In this document: positions 5,682-13,275 of the stretch, piece after piece
How positions within the stretch are numbered: the first letter of the stretch is position 1
Layout: every line of letters begins with the position of its first letter
DNA from: a bacterium
GTDB lineage: Bacteria; SZUA-79; Acidulodesulfobacterales; Acidulodesulfobacteraceae
Assembly: GCA_021791295.1 (NCBI GenBank)
Contig: JAJYWW010000166.1
Coordinates: 1-15,213, forward strand
Direction: 5' to 3'
DNA: 15,213 nt
Position numbers and translations under genes: made by a program
Notes under the pieces: model-generated
Told to the model about the DNA's origin: nothing
The model's database searches: none
What the model saw: only the letters and a program-made list of their open reading frames with translations

Positions 5682-8618
5682 TTGAAAAAACTAAATAACT
5701 TTATGAACGGCGTCATGGCAAAAATCCTGATATACGGCGGCGGTAAAGCCGCTAAAACAATGATTGAAATGCTTCGAGACGATAAAAACGTCGAGATAGC
5801 TGCATTAACTGCCAGAAATTTAGACAAAGAAGGAGCCGTTTTTGCCAAAGAATTAGGAATAAAATGCTTTAAAACAATTAAGGAAGTTAACGACGCTAAT
5901 ATAAATTTTAATATAATATTTAATCTGACCGGAGAACCCGAATTAGAAATTGCAGAACTTGCATTGCTACACGACCACGGAATAGAGATTATTAATTCCG
6001 TCAGTTCCAAACTTATTTATGATCTGCTTTACGACAGACACAAAAATCATATCGATAAAGAAAGCATTATTAAGCAGTTAAGAGAGCGGAAGGCATACTT
6101 TCAAAATATTTTAGACGATTCTTTCGATATGATTATGGTTACCGACCGCCGCGGTATAATTACCGAATTCAATAAAGGCGGCGAAAATATGCTCGGCTAT
6201 TCTCAGAAAGAAGTCGTAGGAAAGCACGCATCCGAATTTTATATAAATCCCGAAGAAAGAGACGATATTTTAGAAAAGCTTAAAAAAGATAAATTCGTAG
6301 CAAATTATGAAACCCTGCTTAGAAAAAAAGACGAGGGTACGGTTGATATATCTCTTACGATATCGCGCATTATGGACAAGAAGGGCGATATAATAGGGAC
6401 TATAGGCATTTCTAAAGATATTACCGACATAAAATTGCAGGAAAAAAGACTGAAAGAGCTTAACGAAAATCTTGAAAATAAGGTCATCGAAAGAACGAAA
6501 CAGTTGGAAGAAAGCAACAAGGAACTCAGAAGGGCAAACGAATTAAAATCTAAATTTATCGCAAATATGTCTCATGAACTCAGGACGCCTCTTAACGCCA
6601 TTATAGGTTATTCAGACCTGCTTAAAGATTCTTCCGACCTTAGCGAAAAACATAAAAAGTATACCAATAATATATTAGTTTCGGGAAAACATCTGCTTCA
6701 GCTTATAAACAATATTCTCGACATATCGAAAATAGAAGCCGGAATGTTTACTCTTGAATACTCCGTTTTTTCTATTAAGGAAGCTATAGACGAAGCCATA
6801 ATCGTTTTAAAATCCCTCGCAGGAAAAAAGAACCTTGCGATAACCGTAGGTTATGAATGTTCCGAAGATTACAAGCTGTATTCCGACAGAATTAAATTTA
6901 AACAGGTAATATATAATCTTTTAAGCAACGCCATAAAATTTTCTTTTGAAAATACCGAAATTAAAGTCGTTTGCAAAAATGTTTCCTCCGCTATAAATAT
7001 TAAACTCGAAACTCCGCACGATAAATTGTTTGAATACATACAGATAGACGTTATAAACAGCGGAATAGGCATAGACGATAATTTTAAAAATAAAATATTC
7101 GAAGAATTCACTCAGGCGGACAACAATTACTCCCGGCAGTATGAAGGAACCGGTCTCGGACTTGCTTTGACTAAAAAAATTATAGAACTGCACGGAGGAC
7201 ATATAAGTTTTGAATCGGTTAAAAACGGTTTGACAGATTTCACTTTCATCCTGCCGAATCCTCTCGAAGCCGAAAAGGCATCCGCAATGAGCATAGAAGA
7301 AACCGAAAAAACTTTGATAACCGTAGATGCCAAAACTTTTTTCCGAAACAATAACGCTAAAAGAAATAAACCTTTAGTGCTGGTAGCTGAAGACGACCGC
7401 CCCACCTCGGAAATTTTAACTATAAACTTGGTAAACTCGGGATATTCGGTTGCTCATGCATACGACGGAATTGAAGCCGTCGAAAAGGCAAAAAGTTTAA
7501 AGCCTTTTGCTATTCTTTTAGACATTATGCTGCCTAAAAAGGACGGATGGGATGTTTTAAACGAATTAAAAACCGACAAAGACACTAAAAACATACCGGT
7601 AATTATAACGAGCATTATAGACAATAAAGACTTGGGATTTGCGCTCGGCGCTACGGATTATCTCATAAAACCAATAGAAAAAGAAACGCTGATATATACT
7701 CTTTCGCAGTTTACATTGACCTCTAAAAGAAAAAAGAGGCAGGTTAATATCCTTCTCGTTGACGACGATCCTATAGTTCATAAAATGATAGAAAAAATTT
7801 TGGCGGATGAAGGTTTTAATCTCGTCCATGCATACAACGGCGAAGAAGGGCTTAAGATGTCGATAGAGCTTAAACCTGATTTGATACTGCTTGATTTGGT
7901 AATGCCGGACATAGACGGGTTCGAAGTAGCCGAAAACATAAAAAAACATCCTATATCCGCTCAAATACCGATATTCATTATAACGTCCAAAGATTTAACC
8001 GTAGAAGAAAGACTTAAACTTTCCGGCAATATAGAAAGAATAATAGGCAAAAAATCTTTTTCCGCCGAAGAATTGAGCCGTTCTATAAGGGAATTGGAAC
8101 TTATCTATCCTCAAAAAGCCGGTTTATTCGACGAAATTACCGGTCTTTTAGACCATAATTATTTTAATATAAGATTGGCGCAGGAAATTAACAGGGCTAA
8201 AAGATACAATATAGTTTTCAGCGTCGTATTTTTAGATATAGACAACTTTAAAGAATACTGCGATTTGGTGGGAAATTTTCATTCCGATATAGCGCTTAAA
8301 AAGATATCGGAAATGTTGAAAAAGATGCTTAGAGGTTCGGACGTAGTAGTAAGATTCGGCTATGACGAATTTGCCGTAATATTAAATAATACCTTAAAAG
8401 ATGCGGCTACATTCGTCGCAAGCAGGTTCTGTTCAGTCGTAAGAGATTATCCTTTTTATAAAGAAGAAGAACTGAAATCGAAAAAATTAACGGCTTCTTT
8501 TATAGTCGCTTCGTTTCCTAAAGACGGGGAAACTCCGGAAGAGCTGATTTCCAAAATTTACAACAGGCTGTGCGACCTTAAGAATTCGGGAGGAAATGCC
8601 GTAGCGGAAGTAAACTGA
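5682..8618 (+). CDS. Hybrid sensor histidine kinase: Rossmann-like, PAS, HisKA, HATPase, two REC, degenerate GGDEF
   Basis: This 978-residue cytoplasmic kinase has no membrane segment. Residues 12-120 look like a nucleotide-binding Rossmann domain (AKILIYGGGKAAKTMIEML, then IIFNLTG). A PAS domain (about 137-250) and a coiled coil (250-290) follow. HisKA has His298 in SHELRTP. The HATPase domain has N-box Asn416, G1 box NSGIGI (Asn459 where Asp is usual) and G2 box GTGLGLAL (489-496). REC1 has Asp614 and Lys663. REC2 has Asp738. Residues 815-978 form a GGDEF-fold domain with RFGYDEF (891-897) and other lost motif residues, so diguanylate cyclase activity is doubtful. The TTG start at 5682 has AGGAG 13 bases upstream; ATG 5703 or 5715 are alternatives, and the Rossmann domain would remain with either. 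Confidence 0.9.
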   Translation: MKKLNNFMNGVMAKILIYGGGKAAKTMIEMLRDDKNVEIAALTARNLDKEGAVFAKELGIKCFKTIKEVNDANINFNIIFNLTGEPELEIAELALLHDHGIEIINSVSSKLIYDLLYDRHKNHIDKESIIKQLRERKAYFQNILDDSFDMIMVTDRRGIITEFNKGGENMLGYSQKEVVGKHASEFYINPEERDDILEKLKKDKFVANYETLLRKKDEGTVDISLTISRIMDKKGDIIGTIGISKDITDIKLQEKRLKELNENLENKVIERTKQLEESNKELRRANELKSKFIANMSHELRTPLNAIIGYSDLLKDSSDLSEKHKKYTNNILVSGKHLLQLINNILDISKIEAGMFTLEYSVFSIKEAIDEAIIVLKSLAGKKNLAITVGYECSEDYKLYSDRIKFKQVIYNLLSNAIKFSFENTEIKVVCKNVSSAINIKLETPHDKLFEYIQIDVINSGIGIDDNFKNKIFEEFTQADNNYSRQYEGTGLGLALTKKIIELHGGHISFESVKNGLTDFTFILPNPLEAEKASAMSIEETEKTLITVDAKTFFRNNNAKRNKPLVLVAEDDRPTSEILTINLVNSGYSVAHAYDGIEAVEKAKSLKPFAILLDIMLPKKDGWDVLNELKTDKDTKNIPVIITSIIDNKDLGFALGATDYLIKPIEKETLIYTLSQFTLTSKRKKRQVNILLVDDDPIVHKMIEKILADEGFNLVHAYNGEEGLKMSIELKPDLILLDLVMPDIDGFEVAENIKKHPISAQIPIFIITSKDLTVEERLKLSGNIERIIGKKSFSAEELSRSIRELELIYPQKAGLFDEITGLLDHNYFNIRLAQEINRAKRYNIVFSVVFLDIDNFKEYCDLVGNFHSDIALKKISEMLKKMLRGSDVVVRFGYDEFAVILNNTLKDAATFVASRFCSVVRDYPFYKEEELKSKKLTASFIVASFPKDGETPEELISKIYNRLCDLKNSGGNAVAEVN

Positions 8619-8667
8619 ATAATTAAAAAAAGCAAAAAAATAAATTAAAATTATTAAATTAATTAAT

Positions 8668-9045
8668 ATGCGCCATAAAATTCTTATCGTAGAAGATAAT
8701 GCGATTAATCTTGATTTAATTACGGCAATGCTTGAACCGTTCGACTTAGATATAATTACCGCCGAAGACGGTTACGAAGCGCTTAAAAAAACGGACGAAA
8801 ATCCTGATATTTCTTTAATTCTGCTTGACATTGGACTTCCAGGAATAGACGGAATAGAAGTTTTTAAAAGATTGAAATGCAACGAAGCATACAAAGATAT
8901 ACCCGTTATTGCGGTTACGGCGCACGCCATGGCAGGCAATAAAGAACACCTGATGTCTCTTGGATTTGACGATTTCATCGCAAAACCTATAGATAAAAAC
9001 ATACTTTACGAAAAAATAAGAGAATATTTGAAAATTGAAGGATAA
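8668..9045 (+). CDS. DivK-like single-domain response regulator
   Basis: This 125-residue receiver has no output domain. Its features are Glu9/Asp10 in LIVEDNAINLDL, phospho-acceptor Asp54 in LILLDIGLPGIDGIEV, switch Thr84 in AVTAHAMAGNKE and Lys106 in DFIAKPID. The EDNAIN and TAHAM motifs are typical of receivers that exchange phosphate with hybrid kinases (DivK-like), and its partner is most likely the hybrid kinase ending 49 bases upstream. There is no Shine-Dalgarno sequence before the ATG; the leader is A/T-only. Its last 11 bases overlap the next gene. Confidence 0.88.
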   Translation: MRHKILIVEDNAINLDLITAMLEPFDLDIITAEDGYEALKKTDENPDISLILLDIGLPGIDGIEVFKRLKCNEAYKDIPVIAVTAHAMAGNKEHLMSLGFDDFIAKPIDKNILYEKIREYLKIEG

Positions 9046-9496
9046 AACGGACGAATTCAAATTTTACACTGAAATAAAGGTCAGATACGAAGAAACAGAT
9101 GCAATGTCCGTCGTTTACTACGGTAAATATTTCGTATTTTTCGAAGTGGCAAGAACGGAATATCTTAAAAACATAGGCTACAAATATACCGACATTGAAA
9201 AAGAAGGCTTTTATTTCGTCGTAGCCGAATCCAACTGTAAATATTTTAATCCGGCGAAATACGACGACGATTTAAAGATATATACAAAAATAGAATATAT
9301 AAAAAATTCAAGCTTTAACTTTATTTATAAAATAGTAAGAGAAAATAAGGCTGAACAAATCACGTCCGCAACCCATACCCATACCGAAATTGCCTCGGGA
9401 CATACCGTCTTAGTCTGCGTGGACAACATAGATTTTAAACCCAGACGGATTCCGGAGTACCTGAGAAAAGCTATTAAGGATTTCGAAAAATACTGA
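9035..9496 (+). CDS. YbgC/4HBT-family hotdog acyl-CoA thioesterase
   Basis: This 153-residue hotdog-fold protein probably hydrolyses acyl-CoA thioesters. The motif ETDAMSVVYYGKYFVFFEVAR (about 20-40) matches the family signature ([21 protein letters not shown] in E. coli YbgC), with Asp22 as the expected catalytic Asp. The substrate cannot be told from sequence. An in-frame TGA at 9029-9031 leaves TTG at 9035 as the only usual start codon before Met24, and Met24 would cut the active-site motif. The start therefore lies inside the receiver gene, suggesting translational coupling. YbgC is usually linked with tol-pal genes; that context is absent here. The palindrome at 9507 follows its stop by 10 bases. 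Confidence 0.85.
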   Translation: MKDKTDEFKFYTEIKVRYEETDAMSVVYYGKYFVFFEVARTEYLKNIGYKYTDIEKEGFYFVVAESNCKYFNPAKYDDDLKIYTKIEYIKNSSFNFIYKIVRENKAEQITSATHTHTEIASGHTVLVCVDNIDFKPRRIPEYLRKAIKDFEKY

Positions 9497-9506
9497 TAAT
9501 TTTGTG

Positions 9507-9535
9507 ACGGGGACAGAATTGAATTCTGTCCCCGT
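9507..9535. repeat. 29-base near-perfect palindrome, REP/RAYT-like
   Basis: Two 14-base arms, beginning ACGGGGACAG and ending CTGTCCCCGT, are exact reverse complements around a single central G at 9521. As RNA it would fold to a 12-bp stem with a 5-base loop. No run of T follows on either strand, so it is a poor intrinsic terminator. From memory, GGGGACAG palindromes of this type are dispersed REP elements mobilised by REP-associated tyrosine transposases; only one copy is in the window and no transposase is present. Confidence 0.75.
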
Positions 9536-9584
9536 ATCTATAATAATGCCCGCTATTACCGTTTCCTTCCGTAGTTGCAGGATT

Positions 9585-9650
9585 TTGTAACGTAAATGTA
9601 ACAAAAAATTAACATATTTTTAACATTTTCGTCATAATCCTGAAACATTA
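9585..9650 (+). promoter_or_regulatory. Six 11-base-periodic direct repeats, Pho-box-like operator array
   Basis: Hexamers at exact 11-base steps read GTAACG (9587), GTAACA (9598), TTAACA (9609), TTAACA (9620), GTCATA (9631) and GAAACA (9642), separated by 5 mostly A/T bases. The 11-base spacing (one helical turn) of 6-7-base direct repeats is the pattern bound by tandem PhoB/OmpR-family regulators. The E. coli Pho-box repeat is CTGTCAT, close to units 5 and 6, and the Bacillus PhoP repeat TTAACA matches units 3 and 4. It lies 84 bases before the pilin gene, on the same strand. The regulator is not known. Confidence 0.55.
9609..9638 (+). promoter_or_regulatory. Candidate promoter for the type IV secretion operon
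   Basis: TTAACA (9609-9614), an 18-base spacer and CATAAT (9633-9638) form a near-consensus sigma-70 promoter embedded in the periodic array. It would give a leader of about 90 bases before the pilin gene. A regulator on the repeats could either activate it or occlude it. Confidence 0.4.
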
Positions 9651-9733
9651 AAATGATTAAATAATATTATCTCAATTATTTTAGTATTGAAATTAAATTA
9701 ATTTAATCGTTAAGTTAAAGGAGGGCTACAGAA

Positions 9734-10285
9734 ATGTCCGCAAGAAAATTAAAAAACACCGTTTATTTTAATCCGCTTGAATTTTTTAATCCGTTTAAAG
9801 CATTTAAAACTATTGAAACGTTTAAAAATTTTTATCTTAACTCTTCAATAAACATCGCCGCAAAAATTCAGTCCGAAATTAAAGAAAATGAAGCAAATAA
9901 ATCTTACGGCAAGGTTTTGATATCCGCATTTATTTTCGGCAGTATTGTTTCGGCCGCTTCAAACGCCGCCGCTATGATAAATTTAAACCAAGGCTCGCTC
10001 GGAATAGGCGCTTCCGGCATTTTAAACGAAGCGACGACTTGGATATGCTACAGACTTGCCCCCGCAACTCTTACCATAGGACTCGTTAAAGGCTTTTACG
10101 ATATAAAACAGCACAAACCGGATGCCGCAAGAAAAGCGTTTATAACTGCGGCGGCCGGAACAGGCGTTATGCTTGCGCCGACCATAACGGGAGCTATACT
10201 TGGAATAGTCCAGAATGCGGGAGGCGCAGCCGCCGATATGAACATCGGGGCGGGTAACGGCGCAACGACGATAGGACAGCCTTAA
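9734..10285 (+). CDS. Putative VirB2/TraA-like conjugative pilin precursor
   Basis: This 183-residue protein is not recognised by specific motifs, but its form and place suggest a type IV secretion pilin. A long polar leader is followed by a hydrophobic stretch (about 60-82) ending in small residues (AASNAAA), like the extended signal peptides of TraA/VirB2. Two more hydrophobic segments (about 104-121 and 136-159) are joined by a short basic loop with IKQHKPDAARK. Pilins of this family have two helices joined by a positively charged loop. The mature part would be about 100 residues, rather longer than typical. AAAGGAGGG, a nearly perfect ribosome site, lies 8 bases before the ATG and suggests high expression, as needed for a structural subunit. 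It heads the operon containing the VirB4-like ATPase. Confidence 0.6.
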   Translation: MSARKLKNTVYFNPLEFFNPFKAFKTIETFKNFYLNSSINIAAKIQSEIKENEANKSYGKVLISAFIFGSIVSAASNAAAMINLNQGSLGIGASGILNEATTWICYRLAPATLTIGLVKGFYDIKQHKPDAARKAFITAAAGTGVMLAPTITGAILGIVQNAGGAAADMNIGAGNGATTIGQP

Positions 10286-10358
10286 AATGCACCATAAATA
10301 AAAACAATATATAAAAATAATACAATAAAACATATATAAAATAAATAAAAATAAAAAA

Positions 10359-10676
10359 ATGGCTCAAAAAAAACAGAATAAAGCAATAAATGCTGAAGGA
10401 TATACCGAATTTAAAATATACAACGAAATACACGGAAAAATAACAAGATTCGGACTTGAAATTTACGACTGGGCATTTTTTATTTTTTTGACTACGGCTT
10501 CTATACTAATATTAAAAAAAACTATTATTATAGCAATATTGCTGGATACCGCGGTATTAATATTTTTAAAAAAATATAAGAAAAATAAACCGGATTTTTA
10601 TACAAATTCGCTTTTGTCTTTTATATTCGCAAAAAAAGAGTTGTATGTTTCAGATTCGGAAAAGGAGAAAAAATAA
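10359..10676 (+). CDS. TraL/VirB3-like type IV secretion membrane protein
   Basis: This small 105-residue protein sits between the pilin and the VirB4-like ATPase, where VirB3/TraL belongs. Two adjacent hydrophobic segments (about 38-52 and 55-70) are split by a KK pair and followed by a basic stretch, KKYKKNKP. The RFGLEIYDW segment before the first helix resembles the FGL-x-LDE segment of F-plasmid TraL, as I remember that sequence. VirB3-type proteins lie in the inner membrane, bind VirB4 and are needed for pilus assembly. The ATG has an A/T-only leader with no ribosome site. The gene ends 7 bases before the preferred start of the ATPase gene. Confidence 0.6.
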   Translation: MAQKKQNKAINAEGYTEFKIYNEIHGKITRFGLEIYDWAFFIFLTTASILILKKTIIIAILLDTAVLIFLKKYKKNKPDFYTNSLLSFIFAKKELYVSDSEKEKK

Positions 10677-10683
10677 TAAATTT

Positions 10684-13263
10684 ATGCTGTTAAATTCAGT
10701 TTTAAAAAAAATAGAGCCTTCGGATTCATTAAATAAATACGTTAACCTTTTGTCGGTAAACGACGGCATAGCCGCCGGAGCGGACGGGTCGTTCACGATA
10801 GGTTTTTCGGTAAAAGGATTTGATTATTATCTCTCCGAAAATAAAACGGTAAACGACGCTGCTTACGTAAACGATCTTCTACTCAATCTGATGGACGAAA
10901 ACATTAGTCTTCAATGGATTTACAAAATAGACGACAAAAATAAAAAATTTATTTCTAACTACGAAAGTTCTTCCGTACCGCCGGAAAATTTTAAATATAT
11001 CAAAGAAAATAAGATAAAGCATCTAAGGTCTAAAAATATTAAAAACGTTAATATATATCTTTTTTGCACTATTAACGGTTTAAATCTTCGCTCAAATAAG
11101 GGTAAAAGAGGATTAGCTTCTAAGTTTGACGATTTTGCCGGCAGTCTTATTAAAATAGATTTAAAGTCTTCTATTAATTCTATAGCAAAATTAAACGCCG
11201 GCTGCGATAAAAAAATTATAGAAAGAAAATTAAAAAACATCGAGAATAATCTCGGCTTTATATCTTCCAAACTGGATTTAAATTTAAAAAGAATGGATAA
11301 TCAGGAGCTTGTGGACTATTTTTACGAAGAATTAAACCCTTTAAGATTTACGTCGGGGGTTAAAGCGCCGAAATGGAAAAATATGCTGGACGGTTCTACT
11401 TTCAGGAGCCAGATTATATATTCGTATGCCGAAATCAAAAAAGATTTTTTTTATATAGACGGATATTATTACAAGTTTATAAACATGCACAGGCTGCCGT
11501 CGCTGATAGATTCTTTCGGGATAACTTCCGTATTGAACGTAAACGGTTCTTCCGGAATCGACGAACTTTTTCCTTACGATATAGCAGTATCTTTTAATAT
11601 TCCGGAACAAGAAAAAACTATGGAAAAAATACAGACCGACAGAAATATAAAGGCAAGCCTTACGGAAGCAGTAAACGGCGGATATACCGATTATAAAGGG
11701 GTTAATATTACCGAACAGTTGGATGATTTTTTAGAATCGGTTTCAAAACTTAAAAAGAAAGTCGTAGAGTTTTCTTTATGCGCGCGAATCAAGTCCAGAA
11801 ACTTGGAAGACCTTAATACTAGGGCGGTAAAACTTCTTGAGTCTTTTAAAAATTTGAACGGAATGGAGGGCATAATAGACGACATGGAGCATCATAAACT
11901 TTATCTTTCTTTTTTGCCTAGTCAATCCCGTTTTAACAGGAGATTTAAAACGTCTATTTCGCCGGCGGCGGCGCCTTTCATACCGCTCAACGAAGGATTT
12001 AGGGGGACGGAAAGATGCGCTATTCCATTAATAAACGACAGAGGGGAAGCGGTAAAGCTCGACCTTTACGAAAATCGCCTGCCGTCGAAACACGGAATAG
12101 TTTTCGGCAAAACGAGAAGCGGAAAAGGTTTTATGCTGAACGGATTTTTAAGCAATTTTTACATATCCGGAGACGATTACCATATAGTAGGGGTGGATAT
12201 AGGAGGAACTTACAAAAAATTCTGCAAAATATTTAACGGCGACTATATTGAAATCGACCTCGACGGCTCATACTGCATAAATCCTTTTCCGCCTAAAAAA
12301 TATTTCGTCAAAGAAATAAACGGAGAAGAAGCTTTCGACCCAGATATTATGGTTTTTTTGACAGGCATAATAGGATTGATGGCGGAGCCCGAAAAAAAAT
12401 TATCTCCAAACGACAGAACCATAATAGCGAGGGCGGTTCAGGCGGCTTACGACAACATAGAAGATTATGAAGATATGCCTATAATATCGGATATAAACAA
12501 CATTTTATTCGATTACGGTGAAGCTAGGGATATTTTAGATAAACAAAGGGCTATGGAAATGGGTAAAAATCTGTTTCAGTGGACGGATATTTCTTCTCCT
12601 TACGGAATGCTTATAAACAGGAAGACCGGCATAAATATTGATAATAAAATAGTAATATTTGACCTGCAGAAGTTAAAAGGACACGAAGATTTGCAAAAAG
12701 TAGTGTTCGCAATTATAAAAAATATATCTTTTAAGAAAATGTACGATAAATCTGCAAAAGTTTTTTTCTTTTACGACGAATGTTGGGAATTTATGAACGA
12801 CCCTAAACTCGCGGAATTAATAATGCATCTCTACAAAACGTCGGCGAAATGGGGTTCTATGGTATGGAGCATTACGCAGGAGCCGGGCGATTTGTTAAAG
12901 GCCGGCGCCGTAGGTAAAAGCATAATAGAAAATTCGTCGGTAAAAATATTCTGCCAGCTTGACGGGGGAGTTTCGGAAAACGACTTAAAAACATGCGGAT
13001 TAAACGAAAAAGAGATAAATATCGTAAAAAATCTTAAAGTAGTCAAAGGTCATTATTCAGAATATCTTTTAAAATTCGGAAAAGATTCGTCGGTTATAAG
13101 AAATTCCCCAGACCCTTTTGAATACTGGCTTTGCTGTAAATCGTCCGAAGACGAAGAGTTAGAAAGACGAATAGAACGGCTTTATCCGGATAAAACCTTA
13201 AAAGAACGGCTTTATATTCTGGCGGAAAAATATCCTAACGGACCGTATGGGATAAACGGATAA
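10684..13263 (+). CDS. virB4: VirB4/TraC-family type IV secretion ATPase
   Basis: This 859-residue ATPase powers pilus assembly and substrate transfer at the inner membrane. The C-terminal RecA-like domain has the P-loop GKTRSGKGF (475-483), then VGVDIGGTYKKF and CINPFPP. Walker B is VFFFYDECWEF with Asp698 and Glu699, followed by WSITQEPGDLL. The spacing of these blocks matches F-type TraC. The P-loop ends in SGKG rather than the usual SGKS/T, a form more familiar from VirD4/TraG coupling proteins. The N-terminal half is divergent. ATG 10684 has AGGAGA 15 bases upstream and starts 7 bases after the previous stop; the upstream ATG at 10645 would add 13 basic residues and overlap that gene by 32 bases. 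Confidence 0.88.
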   Translation: MLLNSVLKKIEPSDSLNKYVNLLSVNDGIAAGADGSFTIGFSVKGFDYYLSENKTVNDAAYVNDLLLNLMDENISLQWIYKIDDKNKKFISNYESSSVPPENFKYIKENKIKHLRSKNIKNVNIYLFCTINGLNLRSNKGKRGLASKFDDFAGSLIKIDLKSSINSIAKLNAGCDKKIIERKLKNIENNLGFISSKLDLNLKRMDNQELVDYFYEELNPLRFTSGVKAPKWKNMLDGSTFRSQIIYSYAEIKKDFFYIDGYYYKFINMHRLPSLIDSFGITSVLNVNGSSGIDELFPYDIAVSFNIPEQEKTMEKIQTDRNIKASLTEAVNGGYTDYKGVNITEQLDDFLESVSKLKKKVVEFSLCARIKSRNLEDLNTRAVKLLESFKNLNGMEGIIDDMEHHKLYLSFLPSQSRFNRRFKTSISPAAAPFIPLNEGFRGTERCAIPLINDRGEAVKLDLYENRLPSKHGIVFGKTRSGKGFMLNGFLSNFYISGDDYHIVGVDIGGTYKKFCKIFNGDYIEIDLDGSYCINPFPPKKYFVKEINGEEAFDPDIMVFLTGIIGLMAEPEKKLSPNDRTIIARAVQAAYDNIEDYEDMPIISDINNILFDYGEARDILDKQRAMEMGKNLFQWTDISSPYGMLINRKTGINIDNKIVIFDLQKLKGHEDLQKVVFAIIKNISFKKMYDKSAKVFFFYDECWEFMNDPKLAELIMHLYKTSAKWGSMVWSITQEPGDLLKAGAVGKSIIENSSVKIFCQLDGGVSENDLKTCGLNEKEINIVKNLKVVKGHYSEYLLKFGKDSSVIRNSPDPFEYWLCCKSSEDEELERRIERLYPDKTLKERLYILAEKYPNGPYGING

Positions 13264-13275
13264 ACGGATAAACGA
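13252..13275 (+). repeat. Three tandem copies of an 8-base unit across the virB4 stop
   Basis: ATAAACGG repeats three times, the last copy ending in A. The virB4 stop TAA lies in the second copy, at 13261-13263. The 8-base unit is not a multiple of three, so loss or gain of a copy would shift the frame at the extreme C-terminus. Confidence 0.7.

Noticed and set aside
7566..7964. 132-residue minus-strand open frame inside the hybrid kinase gene
   Set aside because: It is antisense to the two intact receiver domains, its composition is rich in Tyr, Phe and Arg as expected of a shadow, and no motif is present.
9507..9535. Palindrome read as an intrinsic terminator after the thioesterase
   Set aside because: The stem is strong, but no T-run follows on either strand; annotated as a REP-like repeat instead.
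9585..9650. Periodic repeats considered as a CRISPR array or replication iterons
   Set aside because: Units are 6-7 bases with 5-base gaps, far too short for CRISPR; no Rep gene or DnaA box is beside them, so an operator array is the better reading.
10645..10683. Upstream ATG at 10645 as the virB4 start
   Set aside because: It would overlap the TraL-like gene by 32 bases and lacks a good ribosome site; ATG 10684 follows AGGAGA and the previous stop. Not fully excluded.
12015..12236. 73-residue plus-strand open frame inside virB4
   Set aside because: It is an out-of-frame Arg-rich shadow across the P-loop region, which is intact in the virB4 frame.
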